Assembly (NCBI RefSeq): GCF_030285785.1
Contig: NZ_CP127247.1
Coordinates: 2,441,501 to 2,505,500 of the forward strand
Source: Parasedimentitalea psychrophila
GTDB taxonomy: Bacteria; Pseudomonadota; Alphaproteobacteria; Rhodobacterales; Rhodobacteraceae
DNA: 64,000 bases
Direction: 5' to 3'
Made by a program: the position numbers and the translations under genes. This document shows, piece by piece, positions 22,585 through 34,360 of the stretch (its first letter is position 1; the number at the start of each line of letters is the position of its first letter). Under the pieces are notes generated by a model, which was not told where the DNA came from, searched no databases, and saw only the letters and a list, made by a program, of their open reading frames with translations.

Positions 22585-23333
22585 TCACACGAGCGGCGAT
22601 ATGTGGCTTACTGGTGGCGCTGACCATGCCGGCATTTGCAGCTGCGCCCGAGGGGGCTCTGCGCCCCACACCGCGCCCTGTCGCGGATCTCCAGCTGGCC
22701 GCCGCCCGGCCCGCAGACCTGCACTCCTTGGGGCCAATGCTGTCTCTGCGCCCGGCTCTGCGGCCAGACAGTGTGGTTGAACAGGCCCTGTTCAAACGCC
22801 GCAGGCTGCGCAAAGGGTCGGTCTGCGGAGATATCAGTATTCAGGGTGAAAAGGTCGGCACGATTGCAGCCAATCAGAGCGGCTGCGGGGCGCAAAATGC
22901 GGTGCGAGTGCGCTCGGTGGCTGGGGTGACGCTCAGCCAGCCGGCAGTGATGACATGTGAAACCGCGCAGGCGCTGAACGCTTGGGTGGATAAAGGGTTG
23001 CAACCGGCCTTTCGCCGCAGGAACAAGGTGGTCAGCCTGCGCGTCGCGGCGCATTACGCCTGCCGCACCCGCAACAATCGCCCCGGCGCCCGGATATCGG
23101 AACATGGCAAGGGCAAGGCGATCGACATTTCCGGCTTTACCCTGGCCAACGGCGACAAGATCACGGTCGCCGAGGGTTGGAACGCCAAGGGCGTCGCCAA
23201 ACGGTTGCGCAAGGCCTGGTCGGCCGCCTGCGGCCCCTTTGGCACCGTTCTGGGACCTGAGGCAGACCGGCATCACCGTGACCATTTTCATCTCGATACC
23301 GCCCAGTACCGCAGCGGTCCCTACTGCCGGTAA
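22581..23333 (+). CDS. Exported extensin-family protein
   Basis: A 250-residue protein with a signal peptide (about 1-20, ending MPAFAA). The C-terminal domain (about 75-250) matches the extensin-like C-terminal family: CGDISIQGEKVG, CETAQALNAWV, the HYACRTRNNRPGARISEHGKGKAIDI stretch (about 154-179) and a final HHRDHFHLDTAQ. The SEHGKGKAIDI and HHRDHFHLD motifs resemble the zinc site of M15/LAS peptidases, so a cell-wall role in the periplasm is plausible. It overlaps tyrA by 4 nt although the functions seem unrelated. Confidence 0.85.
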   Translation: MITRAAICGLLVALTMPAFAAAPEGALRPTPRPVADLQLAAARPADLHSLGPMLSLRPALRPDSVVEQALFKRRRLRKGSVCGDISIQGEKVGTIAANQSGCGAQNAVRVRSVAGVTLSQPAVMTCETAQALNAWVDKGLQPAFRRRNKVVSLRVAAHYACRTRNNRPGARISEHGKGKAIDISGFTLANGDKITVAEGWNAKGVAKRLRKAWSAACGPFGTVLGPEADRHHRDHFHLDTAQYRSGPYCR

Positions 23334-23655
23334 GCCTTGCCACGCTGGGCTCCCGCGCCCCTAGGGATGATCGGCTGCGCCGATCCCCCAATGGGCTTGG
23401 GCGTGGCGCCGTGCTGCGCACGGCGAAACAGAAAAAGACAGTGCCAAGACATGCTTGAGGGCAAATCTGCCCCTCAAGGCGCCTGTTCCAGGCTATTGCA
23501 CTCCCCTCTCGCGTTACGGGCTGCACCCGCGCCATAGGCGCGGTGGCCTGCGGCGATCATGGACCTGCGATAGGGCCGCCGGGCGCCGCGTCAGCGGCGC
23601 CACGCCCAACGGGAGGAGGGCATCAAAGATGCCAGACGACGGGCGGGAGCGCCTG
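23334..23655. repeat. Hairpin-dense convergent spacer
   Basis: No gene. At least six short perfect hairpins follow one another: 23368-23384 (GATCGGC/GCCGATC), 23408-23424 (GCCGTGC/GCACGGC), 23459-23472 (GGGCA/TGCCC), 23529-23541 (GCGCC/GGCGC), 23582-23601 (GGCGCCGC/GCGGCGCC) and 23619-23633 (GGCATC/GATGCC). The region lies between two convergent genes. It could be a structured RNA, tandem terminators, or decayed repetitive sequence. Confidence 0.55.
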
Positions 23656-24657
23656 TTAGCGTAGAATGAGCCGCGGTGCGGCGCCCAGTGGGATCGGCCC
23701 CAGGGCGATATAGCCATTGCGAAAATTCAATTGGGTGTCGAGATCGTTTGGGGTGCCGCCAAGCCCGGCGAACAGGCCCAGCACCCGCTCGATGCCATCG
23801 CGGGCGGTGGCAGGCAGCGCCCCTGCACCCTCGGCCATCGCCAGCATCTGGCGCCAGTTTTCCACCTTTAGCGATATTTCCCCGGTGGGCAGCCCGGCCT
23901 CGTTGACCTCCAGAGTGCCCGTCGCCTTGAGCCGTAGCGCCCCCCAATGGGCATCGGCCAGCCTGAGGGTGATGTGACGGGGCTGCGGGCGGCGCAGCTC
24001 TAGCGCCGAGCGGTCCCAGGCGGTGTCAAATGTCACCTCCATATCCAGCGACAGGGCGTCAAAACTGTCGGGGAGGGTATCGGCGGCGGCCATCAGCTGG
24101 CGCAATTCGGTGCCGGGGGTAAACCCGGTGGCGTCAATCAGCAGCTGATAGCGCTCAGGCTGTGCCGTCTGGCGCATCGCCAGCTGCAGCGTCTCGGCCC
24201 CGATGATTGTTTTGGCGCCGTCGCTGATCCGCCATGTGGCGCTGTTGAGCGCCATTTCTTCCAGCCCCAGAGCCAGCCCGGGCGCCAGATGCAACCGCGC
24301 CTGCAACGCCTGGGCCTCGATCACCACGGTCTGATCAAAATAGGACAGCCGTTGCGGCGTTGGGGCAAATCGCAGGGTTTGACGGCCGGGCCAGATCGCC
24401 GGGCTTTCGATCTCCAGCCAGTCGGCTCTCCAGGCGGTGCCGGTGCCGGGGTCTGCCAGGGTTGGTTGGCTGATCCGGGTCACATGGTGGCTGGGATAGC
24501 CACTGCTGTTCAACGCGCCATATTCCGCCTGCCAGCCCTGGCGCTGCTGTTCGGAAAACCAGCTGCTGATGCCGCTGCGCAGGCCCCAGCCCGCCGCGAA
24601 CCAGTACATTGACCACAGCAGCGCCGCAACCAAGAGCAATTTCATCACGCGCAGCAT
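23656..24657 (-). CDS. DUF2125 protein
   Basis: A 333-residue protein from ATG 24657 with AGAGG 7 nt upstream; the longer frame to 25074 runs over a divergent gene and is discarded. It has an N-terminal membrane anchor or signal (LLLVAALLWSMYWFAAGWGL, residues 7-26). A beta-rich body follows with repeated short strands, as in periplasmic AsmA/DUF2125-type proteins. It is likely anchored in the inner membrane with the bulk in the periplasm. Function unknown. It is divergent from the gamma-glutamylcyclotransferase gene with a 66-nt spacer. Confidence 0.85.
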   Translation of the reverse strand: MLRVMKLLLVAALLWSMYWFAAGWGLRSGISSWFSEQQRQGWQAEYGALNSSGYPSHHVTRISQPTLADPGTGTAWRADWLEIESPAIWPGRQTLRFAPTPQRLSYFDQTVVIEAQALQARLHLAPGLALGLEEMALNSATWRISDGAKTIIGAETLQLAMRQTAQPERYQLLIDATGFTPGTELRQLMAAADTLPDSFDALSLDMEVTFDTAWDRSALELRRPQPRHITLRLADAHWGALRLKATGTLEVNEAGLPTGEISLKVENWRQMLAMAEGAGALPATARDGIERVLGLFAGLGGTPNDLDTQLNFRNGYIALGPIPLGAAPRLILR

Positions 24658-24723
24658 CAACAGCCTCTTTTGTCCAAACCGGTTTTGCTGTTTATAGACC
24701 CGAAACCAGAGAGGGCCAGTGCA

Positions 24724-25254
24724 ATGACGATGTGGGTGTTTGGATATGGATCTTTGCTGTGGAATCCCGGCTTTCCGGTGGCCCGGCAAGAGGTCGCGAC
24801 ATTGCAAGGCTATGCGCGCTCGTTCTGCATGAGCTCGATCCATCATCGTGGCAGCGAGGAGACACCCGGGCTGGTGCTGGCGCTGGACGCCGTCGAGGCG
24901 GCCCATTGCACCGGGCTGGCGCTGGCGGTTGAAGCCGGACACGAGGACAGAACCCTGGCCGAGCTGCGCGAGCGGGAGCTGATTTCGTCGGCCTATCTGG
25001 AGCGCGATCTGGCGGTCGATCTGGCCAGTGGCGAAACGGTGACCGCCGTCACCTATGTGATCGACCCGGACCACGTGCAGTATTGCGGCGATCTAAGCCT
25101 GGAAGCTCAGGCCCGCATTATCGCCGTTGCGGTGGGCGGACGCGGGCCAAACCCGGAATATCTGTTCAACACGGCGGCGCATCTGGCCGAGATTGGCCTC
25201 AGGGATGCGGATCTTGACTGGTTGACGCGGCGGGTCCAGGCCCTGACTGCATAA
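24724..25254 (+). CDS. Gamma-glutamylcyclotransferase (ChaC type)
   Basis: A 176-residue cytoplasmic enzyme. The N-terminal substrate-binding motif FGYGSLLWNPGF (5-16) and GYARSFCMSS fit the ChaC-like family, which cleaves glutathione to 5-oxoproline and Cys-Gly. The usual acidic region (RERELISSAYLERD) follows. ATG 24724 is chosen because it places the motif at the N-terminus and has GAGAGGG upstream; an ATG at 24670 would overlap the divergent promoter. It is not clearly linked to neighbours. Confidence 0.88.
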   Translation: MTMWVFGYGSLLWNPGFPVARQEVATLQGYARSFCMSSIHHRGSEETPGLVLALDAVEAAHCTGLALAVEAGHEDRTLAELRERELISSAYLERDLAVDLASGETVTAVTYVIDPDHVQYCGDLSLEAQARIIAVAVGGRGPNPEYLFNTAAHLAEIGLRDADLDWLTRRVQALTA

Positions 25255-25327
25255 AGCCTTGGCGCTTTGGAATATTAGTCTGTAGTCTCTGGTGAAAGAG
25301 CAGAGTAGATTTCAGGAACACCGACGA

Positions 25328-26524
25328 ATGGCGCAGCCACATAGCGAGGCCCGAGTGCAATTTTCGCAGCCGGTCCGCCAAATCATGATGATGTTGATCG
25401 CGCTGGGCCTGTCGGGGTTTGGCGCCTTTGTGGCCCTGCCGCGGGTGCTGCCGGTGTTCCAATCCAACCTCTGGCTGAACGGCTTTATCCTGCTGGTGTT
25501 TGTCTTTGGCGTGCTGGCCTGTTTCTGGCAGGTGATCCAGCTGATTGGCTCGGTGCGGTGGATTGAACGGTTTGCCGCCGGCGAGATCCGTGACGCGGCC
25601 CGGCCACCCTCCATTCTGGCGCCGCTGGCGACCATGCTCAGAACCCGTGCGGCGCGGATGCAGCTGGGCTCGTCCTCGACCCGCTCGATCCTGGACAGCG
25701 TTGCCAACCGCATCGACGAAGACCGCGAGATCAGCCGCTATATCGTCAATCTGCTGATTTTCCTTGGACTTCTGGGAACATTCTACGGCTTGGCGACAAC
25801 GGTTCCGGCTGTGGTGGAGACCATTCGCAGCCTGTCGCCCAAGGATGGCGAAGAAAGCCTTGCGGTGTTCAAGCGGCTGATGAGCGGGCTTGAGGACCAG
25901 CTGGGCGGCATGGGCACCGCCTTTGCCTCGTCGCTGCTGGGCCTGGCCGGCTCGCTGATCGTGGGCCTGCTTGAGCTGTTCGCCGGCCACGGTCAAAACA
26001 GGTTCTACCGCGAGCTGGAGGAATGGCTGTCCAGCTTTACCCGAGTCAGTTTCTCGTCGGGGGAAGAAGGCACCAGCGAAACCGGTGTGGTGACCGAGGT
26101 GCTGGACACCATGGCCGAACAGATGGATGCGCTGCAGGCGTTGTTTGTGCAGTCCGCCGAAGGCGGCGACATGGTCAATCACAAGCTCACTGAACTGGTC
26201 GACAGTATCTCTGCGATGAACGACCGCCAGGACCAGAGCGACACCGTTGCCGCCTCTCTCGAGCGGGTGGCGATTGGCCAGGAGGCGCTGACCGAAGTGA
26301 TGCGCGCCTATGGCAGCGATGCGGGTATCGACGCCGAAAGCCGGATGCGCCTGCGCTCCATCGACGTGCAGATGCTGCGGATCCTCGAGGAAATCTCGGC
26401 GGGGCGTCAGGAAAGCCTGGCAGAGCTGCGCCGCGACATCGACGTTTTGGTCAAGACCTTTGCCCGCCCGCGCGGCCGCGCCCGTGCCCGGGCCGAGGTG
26501 GCCCCAGACAGCGGAGAGGTCTGA
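25328..26524 (+). CDS. TolQ/ExbB/MotA-like membrane protein
   Basis: A 398-residue inner-membrane protein. Membrane segments are at about 18-37, 44-68, about 138-163 (VNLLIFLGLLGTFYGL) and about 195-220 (GTAFASSLLGLAGSLIVGLL). The last two form the MotA/TolQ/ExbB proton-channel domain. A C-terminal cytoplasmic tail of about 170 residues is helical and ends in an arginine-rich stretch. Such proteins form a pentameric stator that uses the proton gradient with a MotB-like partner, which is the next gene, 3 nt downstream. It is not flagellar: no flagellar genes are near. Confidence 0.88.
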   Translation: MAQPHSEARVQFSQPVRQIMMMLIALGLSGFGAFVALPRVLPVFQSNLWLNGFILLVFVFGVLACFWQVIQLIGSVRWIERFAAGEIRDAARPPSILAPLATMLRTRAARMQLGSSSTRSILDSVANRIDEDREISRYIVNLLIFLGLLGTFYGLATTVPAVVETIRSLSPKDGEESLAVFKRLMSGLEDQLGGMGTAFASSLLGLAGSLIVGLLELFAGHGQNRFYRELEEWLSSFTRVSFSSGEEGTSETGVVTEVLDTMAEQMDALQALFVQSAEGGDMVNHKLTELVDSISAMNDRQDQSDTVAASLERVAIGQEALTEVMRAYGSDAGIDAESRMRLRSIDVQMLRILEEISAGRQESLAELRRDIDVLVKTFARPRGRARARAEVAPDSGEV

Positions 26525-26527
26525 CCC

Positions 26528-28945
26528 ATGGGCCTGTCTCGGCGCTCCGGACAACGATTCCAGGCCTCGATCTGGCCGGGGTTTGTCGATGCGATGACCG
26601 GGCTGTTGCTGGTGCTGATGTTCCTGATCACGATTTTCATGATCGTCCAATTTGTGCTGCGCGATACCATTTCAAATCAGGAAACCGAGCTGGACTCGCT
26701 GGCCGGTGAGGTGGGGGCGCTGGCCAGTGCGCTGGGACTGGAAGAGCGCGCCAACAACCAGCTGGACGCCCGGCTGGGGGCGCTGAATGCCACTCTGAAT
26801 GACACCCAAACAGATCTGGACCGCAGTCAGGCGCAACTGGGCGAACAGGCGACGCTGATTGCCTCGCTGACCTCGCAGCGCGACCGCCAGGCGTCAGAGC
26901 TGGCGGATGCCTCGGCACAGATCACCTCGTTTGAGGCCCAGGTGGCGACTTTGTTGGCGAACCGGGATCAGGCAAATGCCAATATTGCCACCCTGCAGGC
27001 CGACCAACAGGCGCTCGAAATGGCCCGCGCGGATCTCCTGTCCGAGCAAGAAGCACTTAATCTGGCGCTGGCGCAGAGCCGGGGTGAAATTGATTTACAA
27101 GTTGAAGCGGCGCGTCTGGCGGCGGCCAAACGTGAGGCGCTTGAGGCGCTGATCGCCGGGCTTGAGCAAGAAGGTGACGTGCGCGACGCCGAACTGACCG
27201 GATCCCGACAGCTCAGTGACGAGCGCGCCGCGGCCTTGGCACAGGCGCGACAACAGCTCAGCGACGAAGAGGCAGCGCGGCTGGTCGAAGCCGCCGCCGC
27301 CGAGGCGTTGCGTCAAAAACTGGCCAATGCCGACAGCGAACTCACCGCGATGACACTGGCGCTTGAGGCTCAGCGACAGGATGCCGAAGACACGCTGACC
27401 CTGCTGGCGGCCGCAAATGTGGCGCAAAAGGCGCTGGATACAAAACTGGCCGAGGCGCTGACTGCAATCGAGGCGGCGCGGGCACAGACCCGCGAGCGCG
27501 ATGAGCTGGCCGAGCGGCTGACCCGGGTGCTGGCCCAGATGCAGGTCACCCAATCCGCAGCGGCGGCGCGGGTCACTGCGCTGGAGGTCGAGCTGGGCCG
27601 CATTCGCACTGACAGCGCCGCCAGCCGTGAGCGGTTGACAGCAGAGCTGGCTCTGGCCCGGCAACAGGCGGCGCAGACCGGGGATGCGCTGGCGGCAGAA
27701 CTGGCCAGCCAGCGCGCCAGCAGCCTGCAGTCGCAGTCCGACTATCAGGATGAATTGCAGCGCTTGCAGAGCGAACAGGCGGCGCTGCGGGCCGGATTGG
27801 AAGCCCAGATTGCCACGCTGCAGGCGACGGCAGAGGCCGAACAGCGGGGGTTGCAACAGCGTCTGGCGCAGGTGCAGGCGGATGCCGCCAGCGCCGAGGC
27901 CGGGCTTTTGTCACAACTGGATCAGTCGCGCGCCGACCTTGCGGCGATGCGATCCGCCGCCAGTTCAACCCAGCAAGAGCGGGCGGCGGTGGAAAGCCGT
28001 CTTCTGGAGGCTCTGGACGCTTTGGAGCGGGCGCAGGTCTCGGCCTCGGATCAGGAGGTGTTGCAAAGCCGCCTGCTGGCCGCCCTTGCGCAGCAATCCG
28101 ACGCCGAGACCCGCGCCGCCGAGCAGCTGTCGCTGGCGCAACAACGCGCCGCGCTGCTGGCACAGGCTCGCGCGACACTGGCGGGAGAAAAAGAAATCTC
28201 AGCCAAGGCGCAGCGCCAGACCGCATTGCTGAACCAGCAGGTCGCAGCGTTGCGAAACCAGCTTGGCAGTTTGCAGACGCTGCTGGATGACGGTCAGGCC
28301 CGTGATGTGGCGCAGCAGGTGCAATTGCAAAACCTGGGCAAGGATCTGAACACTGCCTTGGCCCGGGCGGCCTCGGAAGAGCGCAAAAGCCGCCTGCTGG
28401 AAGAGGCCGAGCGCAAGCGGCTGCAGGCCGAAGCGATTGAATTGGCAAACCGGGCTGCCGATCTGGAGAGCCGGGCCGAGGATCTGGAACACTACCGGTC
28501 AGAGTTTTTCGGCCGTCTCCGCGATGTGTTGGGCAATCAGCAGGGCGTCCGCATCGAAGGCGATCGCTTTGTGTTCTCCTCTGAGGTTCTGTTTCCGCCG
28601 GGGGGTGCCAATTTGTCGTCCGAAGGCGAGGTGGAGATTGCCAAGGTGGCCGATATATTGCGCAGTGTCGCAGGCGATATTCCGGCCAGTATCGACTGGG
28701 TGATCCGGGTTGACGGCCATACCGACGACAGGCCGCTGGTTGGCCATTCCAAATATTCCGACAACTGGGAGCTCAGTCAGGGCAGGGCGCTGTCGGTGGT
28801 GCGGTTCATGGTTGAAATCCTGGGCATCCCTCCGGGTCGGTTATCGGCCAATGGCTTTGGCGAATACCAGCCCGTTAACACGGATGACACCCCCCAGGCC
28901 CGGGCACAAAATCGCCGGATTGAGCTGAAATTCACCGAGAAATAG
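26528..28945 (+). CDS. MotB/OmpA-like protein with a very long coiled coil
   Basis: An 805-residue protein. One transmembrane helix (about 22-45) starts with FVDAMTGLLLVLMFL; Asp22 sits where MotB-type proteins carry the proton-accepting aspartate. Residues about 46-660 are an almost unbroken alanine/glutamine/glutamate-rich coiled coil. The C-terminal OmpA domain (about 672-805) contains VDGHTDDRP, NWELSQGRALSVV and AQNRRIELKF, for peptidoglycan binding. With the upstream gene it would form a proton-driven unit linking the inner membrane to the cell wall. The role is unknown. The coil is far longer than in MotB or TolR. Confidence 0.88.
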   Translation: MGLSRRSGQRFQASIWPGFVDAMTGLLLVLMFLITIFMIVQFVLRDTISNQETELDSLAGEVGALASALGLEERANNQLDARLGALNATLNDTQTDLDRSQAQLGEQATLIASLTSQRDRQASELADASAQITSFEAQVATLLANRDQANANIATLQADQQALEMARADLLSEQEALNLALAQSRGEIDLQVEAARLAAAKREALEALIAGLEQEGDVRDAELTGSRQLSDERAAALAQARQQLSDEEAARLVEAAAAEALRQKLANADSELTAMTLALEAQRQDAEDTLTLLAAANVAQKALDTKLAEALTAIEAARAQTRERDELAERLTRVLAQMQVTQSAAAARVTALEVELGRIRTDSAASRERLTAELALARQQAAQTGDALAAELASQRASSLQSQSDYQDELQRLQSEQAALRAGLEAQIATLQATAEAEQRGLQQRLAQVQADAASAEAGLLSQLDQSRADLAAMRSAASSTQQERAAVESRLLEALDALERAQVSASDQEVLQSRLLAALAQQSDAETRAAEQLSLAQQRAALLAQARATLAGEKEISAKAQRQTALLNQQVAALRNQLGSLQTLLDDGQARDVAQQVQLQNLGKDLNTALARAASEERKSRLLEEAERKRLQAEAIELANRAADLESRAEDLEHYRSEFFGRLRDVLGNQQGVRIEGDRFVFSSEVLFPPGGANLSSEGEVEIAKVADILRSVAGDIPASIDWVIRVDGHTDDRPLVGHSKYSDNWELSQGRALSVVRFMVEILGIPPGRLSANGFGEYQPVNTDDTPQARAQNRRIELKFTEK

Positions 28946-28952
28946 GGCGGCC

Positions 28953-29905
28953 TCAGGGAATGCGCATCAGACTTTCAGAACGGCTGACTTCGGCGCCTGA
29001 GCGGATCAGCGTCGCGGCTCCAACGTAGTCTCCGCTGGGCCATGTGTCGCCTTTTAGCCGTTTGCCTGCCGCCCGAAAGAATTCAGCTTGGTTCTTGGTC
29101 AGCGGGGCGCGGTGATCGACCAATCGCCCCGTGGGCCCGTCGACAGTCAAGCTCAGAATGTCGCCCAATTGGCCGCCAAAGGCATGCGCCCAGACCACAA
29201 GGGCGGGTGCATCGGCGGGCAGCGGACCTTGAGCCGCGGTTCCGGCCTTTATCTCTGAATACTGTGGCACCGCGGTGCTGAAACCCACCCCCAACAACCC
29301 GCCGGCCTGATAGGGCATCGGCTGCTGCCACAGGCTTGCGCCCTGTTCACCACAGGTCGGAAAATCCGACAGATCAAACGGATCCACCACAGTGCCATCC
29401 CGGCGCAGGGTCAGGTGAAGATGCGGGAACTCGGATTTGCCGCTTAGCCCGACCTGGCCCAAAACGGTGCCCGCTGTCAGCCGCTGGCCGGGCTCCACCC
29501 GGAGCGAGCCGGATTTCATATGGCAATACTGGGTTTCCCAGCCATTTGCGTGGCGTAACACCACGCCATTGCCACATTCCTTGCCTGCCGTGGCAGCGGT
29601 TGGCCCGACATCTGCCACCCCGTCGCGCATTCCGCGCACCACACCGGGGGCGGAAGCCAGCACAGCAACGCCACGCTCCATGTCGGCCAATGTGGGAAGG
29701 CGGAAATCAGTGCCGTTATGGCCATCATAGCTCAGCCCGCCGCAGTGATAGTCGGTCACAGCCGGGCCGGGATCCCGGTCAACCTGGTGCTGGATGAAAC
29801 AAGTCTGGCCAAGGGTGCAGTCAAGGGGCAGGCGCAACATAAAATCGCTCGCCCCCACAGGGGGGGCGAGCGTGAGTATCAGGGCCAGAAGGGCAAGCCG
29901 TAGCA

Positions 29906-29906
<1 letters not shown>
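28953..29906 (-). CDS. M23-family (LytM) metallopeptidase
   Basis: A 317-residue protein with a signal peptide (about 1-20, ending GAS). The LytM zinc ligands are visible as H-x3-D in GHNGTDFRLP and as HLHL around 165, with CHMKSGSL before. The predicted activity is peptidoglycan endopeptidase in the periplasm. ATG at 29906 shares one base with the clpA stop (TGATG), so translation is probably coupled to clpA. A second C-terminal domain of about 110 residues is unassigned. Several cysteines may form periplasmic disulphides. Confidence 0.88.
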
Positions 29907-32227
<2,321 letters not shown>

Positions 32228-32406
32228 GGGCGTGCTCCTCTGTCTTGGGTCGGTGGAGAGATCGTAGGTTTACCAATCTTCCCTAGTACCAACCATGTCC
32301 TCATAGTGTTAGATTTTGGTTGATACAGCCGTAGCTTCAAGGCTTTTCTTGTAAATAATGGTCACATTCCTTGGAGACGTGCTTTTTTTCACAGCTGGGG
32401 GATCCG

Positions 32407-33180
32407 TCAAAAGGCGTCTTTCCGTTTGCGGATCTCAGTGAAAATCAGTTCTGAATCAATGCCTTCCATGCCAATGGCTTGCTTTAACTTGTCCTGTCCG
32501 GCGCGCAGGAACGGATTTGTCGCCAATTCCAGCGACAGCAATGAGGGCACCGTTGCTTTGCCGGTTGCACGTGCTTTGGCGATATCGGCGACGCGGGCCT
32601 GCAATGCGGGGTTGTCCGGTTCGATCGTCAAGGCAAAGGCGCCGTTGGACTGCGTGTATTCATGGCCTGAATAAACCACGGTTTCAGACGGCAGCGCCGC
32701 CAGCTTACCCAGACTCTGCCACATCTGCGCCGCGCTGCCCTCGAACAGCCGCCCGCAGCCCAGAGCCATCAGGCTGTCAGCGGTAAACAGCGCCTTCGAC
32801 TTGGGCAGGTGAAAGGCGACATGGCCAATGGTGTGGCCCGGCACCTCGATGACCTGCACGTCCTCTCCCAGCAACGAATAGGCAGTGCCCTCTTTCACCG
32901 CCAGATCCAGCGGCGGCAATCTGTGGGCATCGGCCTCGGCGCCGACGACGCTGGGCTGGTAGATCTGGCGCAACTCCTCCAGGCCATCAATGTGATCCCA
33001 GTGGTGATGGGTCAGCAGCACAAAATCGAGCTGCCAGCCGCGCTTGTCGAGTTCAGCCCTGATGGGGGCGGCTTCGGGGGCATCGACCAGAGCGGTCAGG
33101 CCGCTATCGGCTGCGTGCAGCAGAAAGGCGTAGTTATCTGACAGGCAGGGGACAGTGATGATCTCAAGAGGCATGGTCAT
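32407..33180 (-). CDS. gloB: Hydroxyacylglutathione hydrolase (glyoxalase II)
   Basis: A 257-residue metallo-beta-lactamase-fold enzyme. The binuclear metal motif THHHWDH is at residues 57-63, with further ligands in VPGHTIGH and YSGHEYT. It hydrolyses S-D-lactoylglutathione to D-lactate and glutathione, completing methylglyoxal detoxification. ATG 33180 (MTMPLEI) follows AAAAGGCGA; a start at 33174 is also possible, while the longer frame is not supported. It is divergent from the methyltransferase gene. Confidence 0.95.
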   Translation of the reverse strand: MTMPLEIITVPCLSDNYAFLLHAADSGLTALVDAPEAAPIRAELDKRGWQLDFVLLTHHHWDHIDGLEELRQIYQPSVVGAEADAHRLPPLDLAVKEGTAYSLLGEDVQVIEVPGHTIGHVAFHLPKSKALFTADSLMALGCGRLFEGSAAQMWQSLGKLAALPSETVVYSGHEYTQSNGAFALTIEPDNPALQARVADIAKARATGKATVPSLLSLELATNPFLRAGQDKLKQAIGMEGIDSELIFTEIRKRKDAF

Positions 33181-33236
33181 TCGCCTTTTCATGGTTAAAC
33201 TGTGGGTCAGATTGACTGAATCGACGGACACCCGCA

Positions 33237-33983
33237 ATGCATCTTGATGTGCAGGACTTGAGAAATTTTTACTACCGCAGCACCTTAGGGCGGGCGGCAC
33301 AGGCGTCGATCCGGTCGCGGTTGCTGCAAATGTGGCCCGATGCGATGGGGCAGACCATGGCGGGGTTTGGCTTTGCGGCGCCATTGATGCGTCCCTATCT
33401 GCCCGAGGCCCGCCGGGTGGTGGCGCTGATGCCGGGGCCGCAGGGGGTGATGCAATGGCCCGCCGGACTGCCCAATGTCTCGGTGCTGTGCGAAGAAACT
33501 CGCTGGCCGCTGGATACCGGCCGGGTGGATCGGCTGCTGGTGATGCATGGGCTGGAGACCTCGGATCATCCTGCCAAACTGCTCGAGGAATGCTGGCGGG
33601 TGCTGGGGCCGGGTGGTCGCGCCATCTTTGTGGTGCCCAACCGGGCCGGGCTCTGGTCGCGGTCAGACAAGACGCCGTTTGGCTATGGGCGCCCCTATAC
33701 GCTTGGCCAGCTGGAAAGCCAGCTCAGGGCGCATCAGTTCACCACCGAACGTCATGCCGCCGCCCTGTACCAATTGCCATCAATGCGGCGATTCTGGCTG
33801 AAATCCGGGCCGGCGATCGAAAAGATGGGGCGGCAATTGCCAACGGTGCTGGCTGGCGGCGTGTTTCTGGTCGAGGTCAGCAAACAGATCCATCAGCCGC
33901 GCGGCTTGGCAACCAAGGTCAAGGCGCGCAGCCGCATCCGGGTGCTGGAGGGGCTGTCCAATCCAATGCCAAAACCGGCGTGA
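33237..33983 (+). CDS. Class I SAM-dependent methyltransferase-like protein
   Basis: A 248-residue protein with a Rossmann-type methyltransferase core: [20 protein letters not shown] and [19 protein letters not shown] (about 98-137), the latter the usual post-motif III region. The SAM-binding glycine motif near the N-terminus is weak (the [11 protein letters not shown] region), so activity is uncertain. A basic C-terminal tail follows. Substrate unknown. It is often found next to gloB in roseobacters, though no functional link is established. Confidence 0.8.
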   Translation: MHLDVQDLRNFYYRSTLGRAAQASIRSRLLQMWPDAMGQTMAGFGFAAPLMRPYLPEARRVVALMPGPQGVMQWPAGLPNVSVLCEETRWPLDTGRVDRLLVMHGLETSDHPAKLLEECWRVLGPGGRAIFVVPNRAGLWSRSDKTPFGYGRPYTLGQLESQLRAHQFTTERHAAALYQLPSMRRFWLKSGPAIEKMGRQLPTVLAGGVFLVEVSKQIHQPRGLATKVKARSRIRVLEGLSNPMPKPA

Positions 33984-34070
33984 CCCGCCCCCCTCGCGGT
34001 TGATTCCCCGTTTGCGCCGCGATCCGCTTGAAACGGGCCGCTGTGGCCAGAGAATGGGGCCCGGGACGTG

Positions 34071-34079
34071 TTATCCACA
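34071..34079. promoter_or_regulatory. Perfect DnaA box
   Basis: TTATCCACA, exact consensus, in the spacer upstream of the atp operon. Only one exact copy was noticed, so this is not an origin by itself. Confidence 0.4.
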
Positions 34080-34224
34080 ACCGATGTTTGGCTTTTGTGC
34101 CCCCTGGAGCCGGAAAAAACTTGCAAAAGTGTTACCTTTTTCTGTCCATTCGGGGGGTGCAAAGGGTCGCACTTGGCCTAACATGTTGAAAATATTCAAT
34201 TAAGCACTTTTGGCGTCACCGCTA

Positions 34225-34230
34225 TATAAT
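34225..34230 (+). promoter_or_regulatory. Candidate -10 of the atp operon promoter
   Basis: TATAAT, exact consensus, 131 nt before atpH. The -35 is weak (TTAAGC at 34200 with 19-nt spacing). The 377-nt spacer (33984-34360) also holds the DnaA box and T/A-rich tracts; no gene is seen in it. Confidence 0.4.
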
Positions 34231-34360
34231 GTTGCTTGGTGGCTATGGCTCTGTTACATCCACGCTGATTTTATCGTCCTTCCGTGATGGGAGGGCTGAC
34301 TCACGCCCCCGGATGCCGCCGCAAGGTCAGCTAACCGGGGCCAGTATCGGAAGGGTGGAT

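Noticed and set aside
23656-25074. 472-codon version of the DUF2125 gene
   Set aside because: The extra N-terminus overlaps the divergent gamma-glutamylcyclotransferase gene and has no domain; ATG 24657 with AGAGG fits better.
25328-28945. Calling the motor-like pair a Zorya defence system
   Set aside because: ZorC/ZorD or ZorE partners are absent on both sides and the long coil is on the MotB-like, not the MotA-like, protein.
33984-34360. Replication origin at the DnaA box
   Set aside because: Only one exact box was seen, with no AT-rich unwinding cluster and no dnaA, dnaN, hemE or parAB genes nearby.
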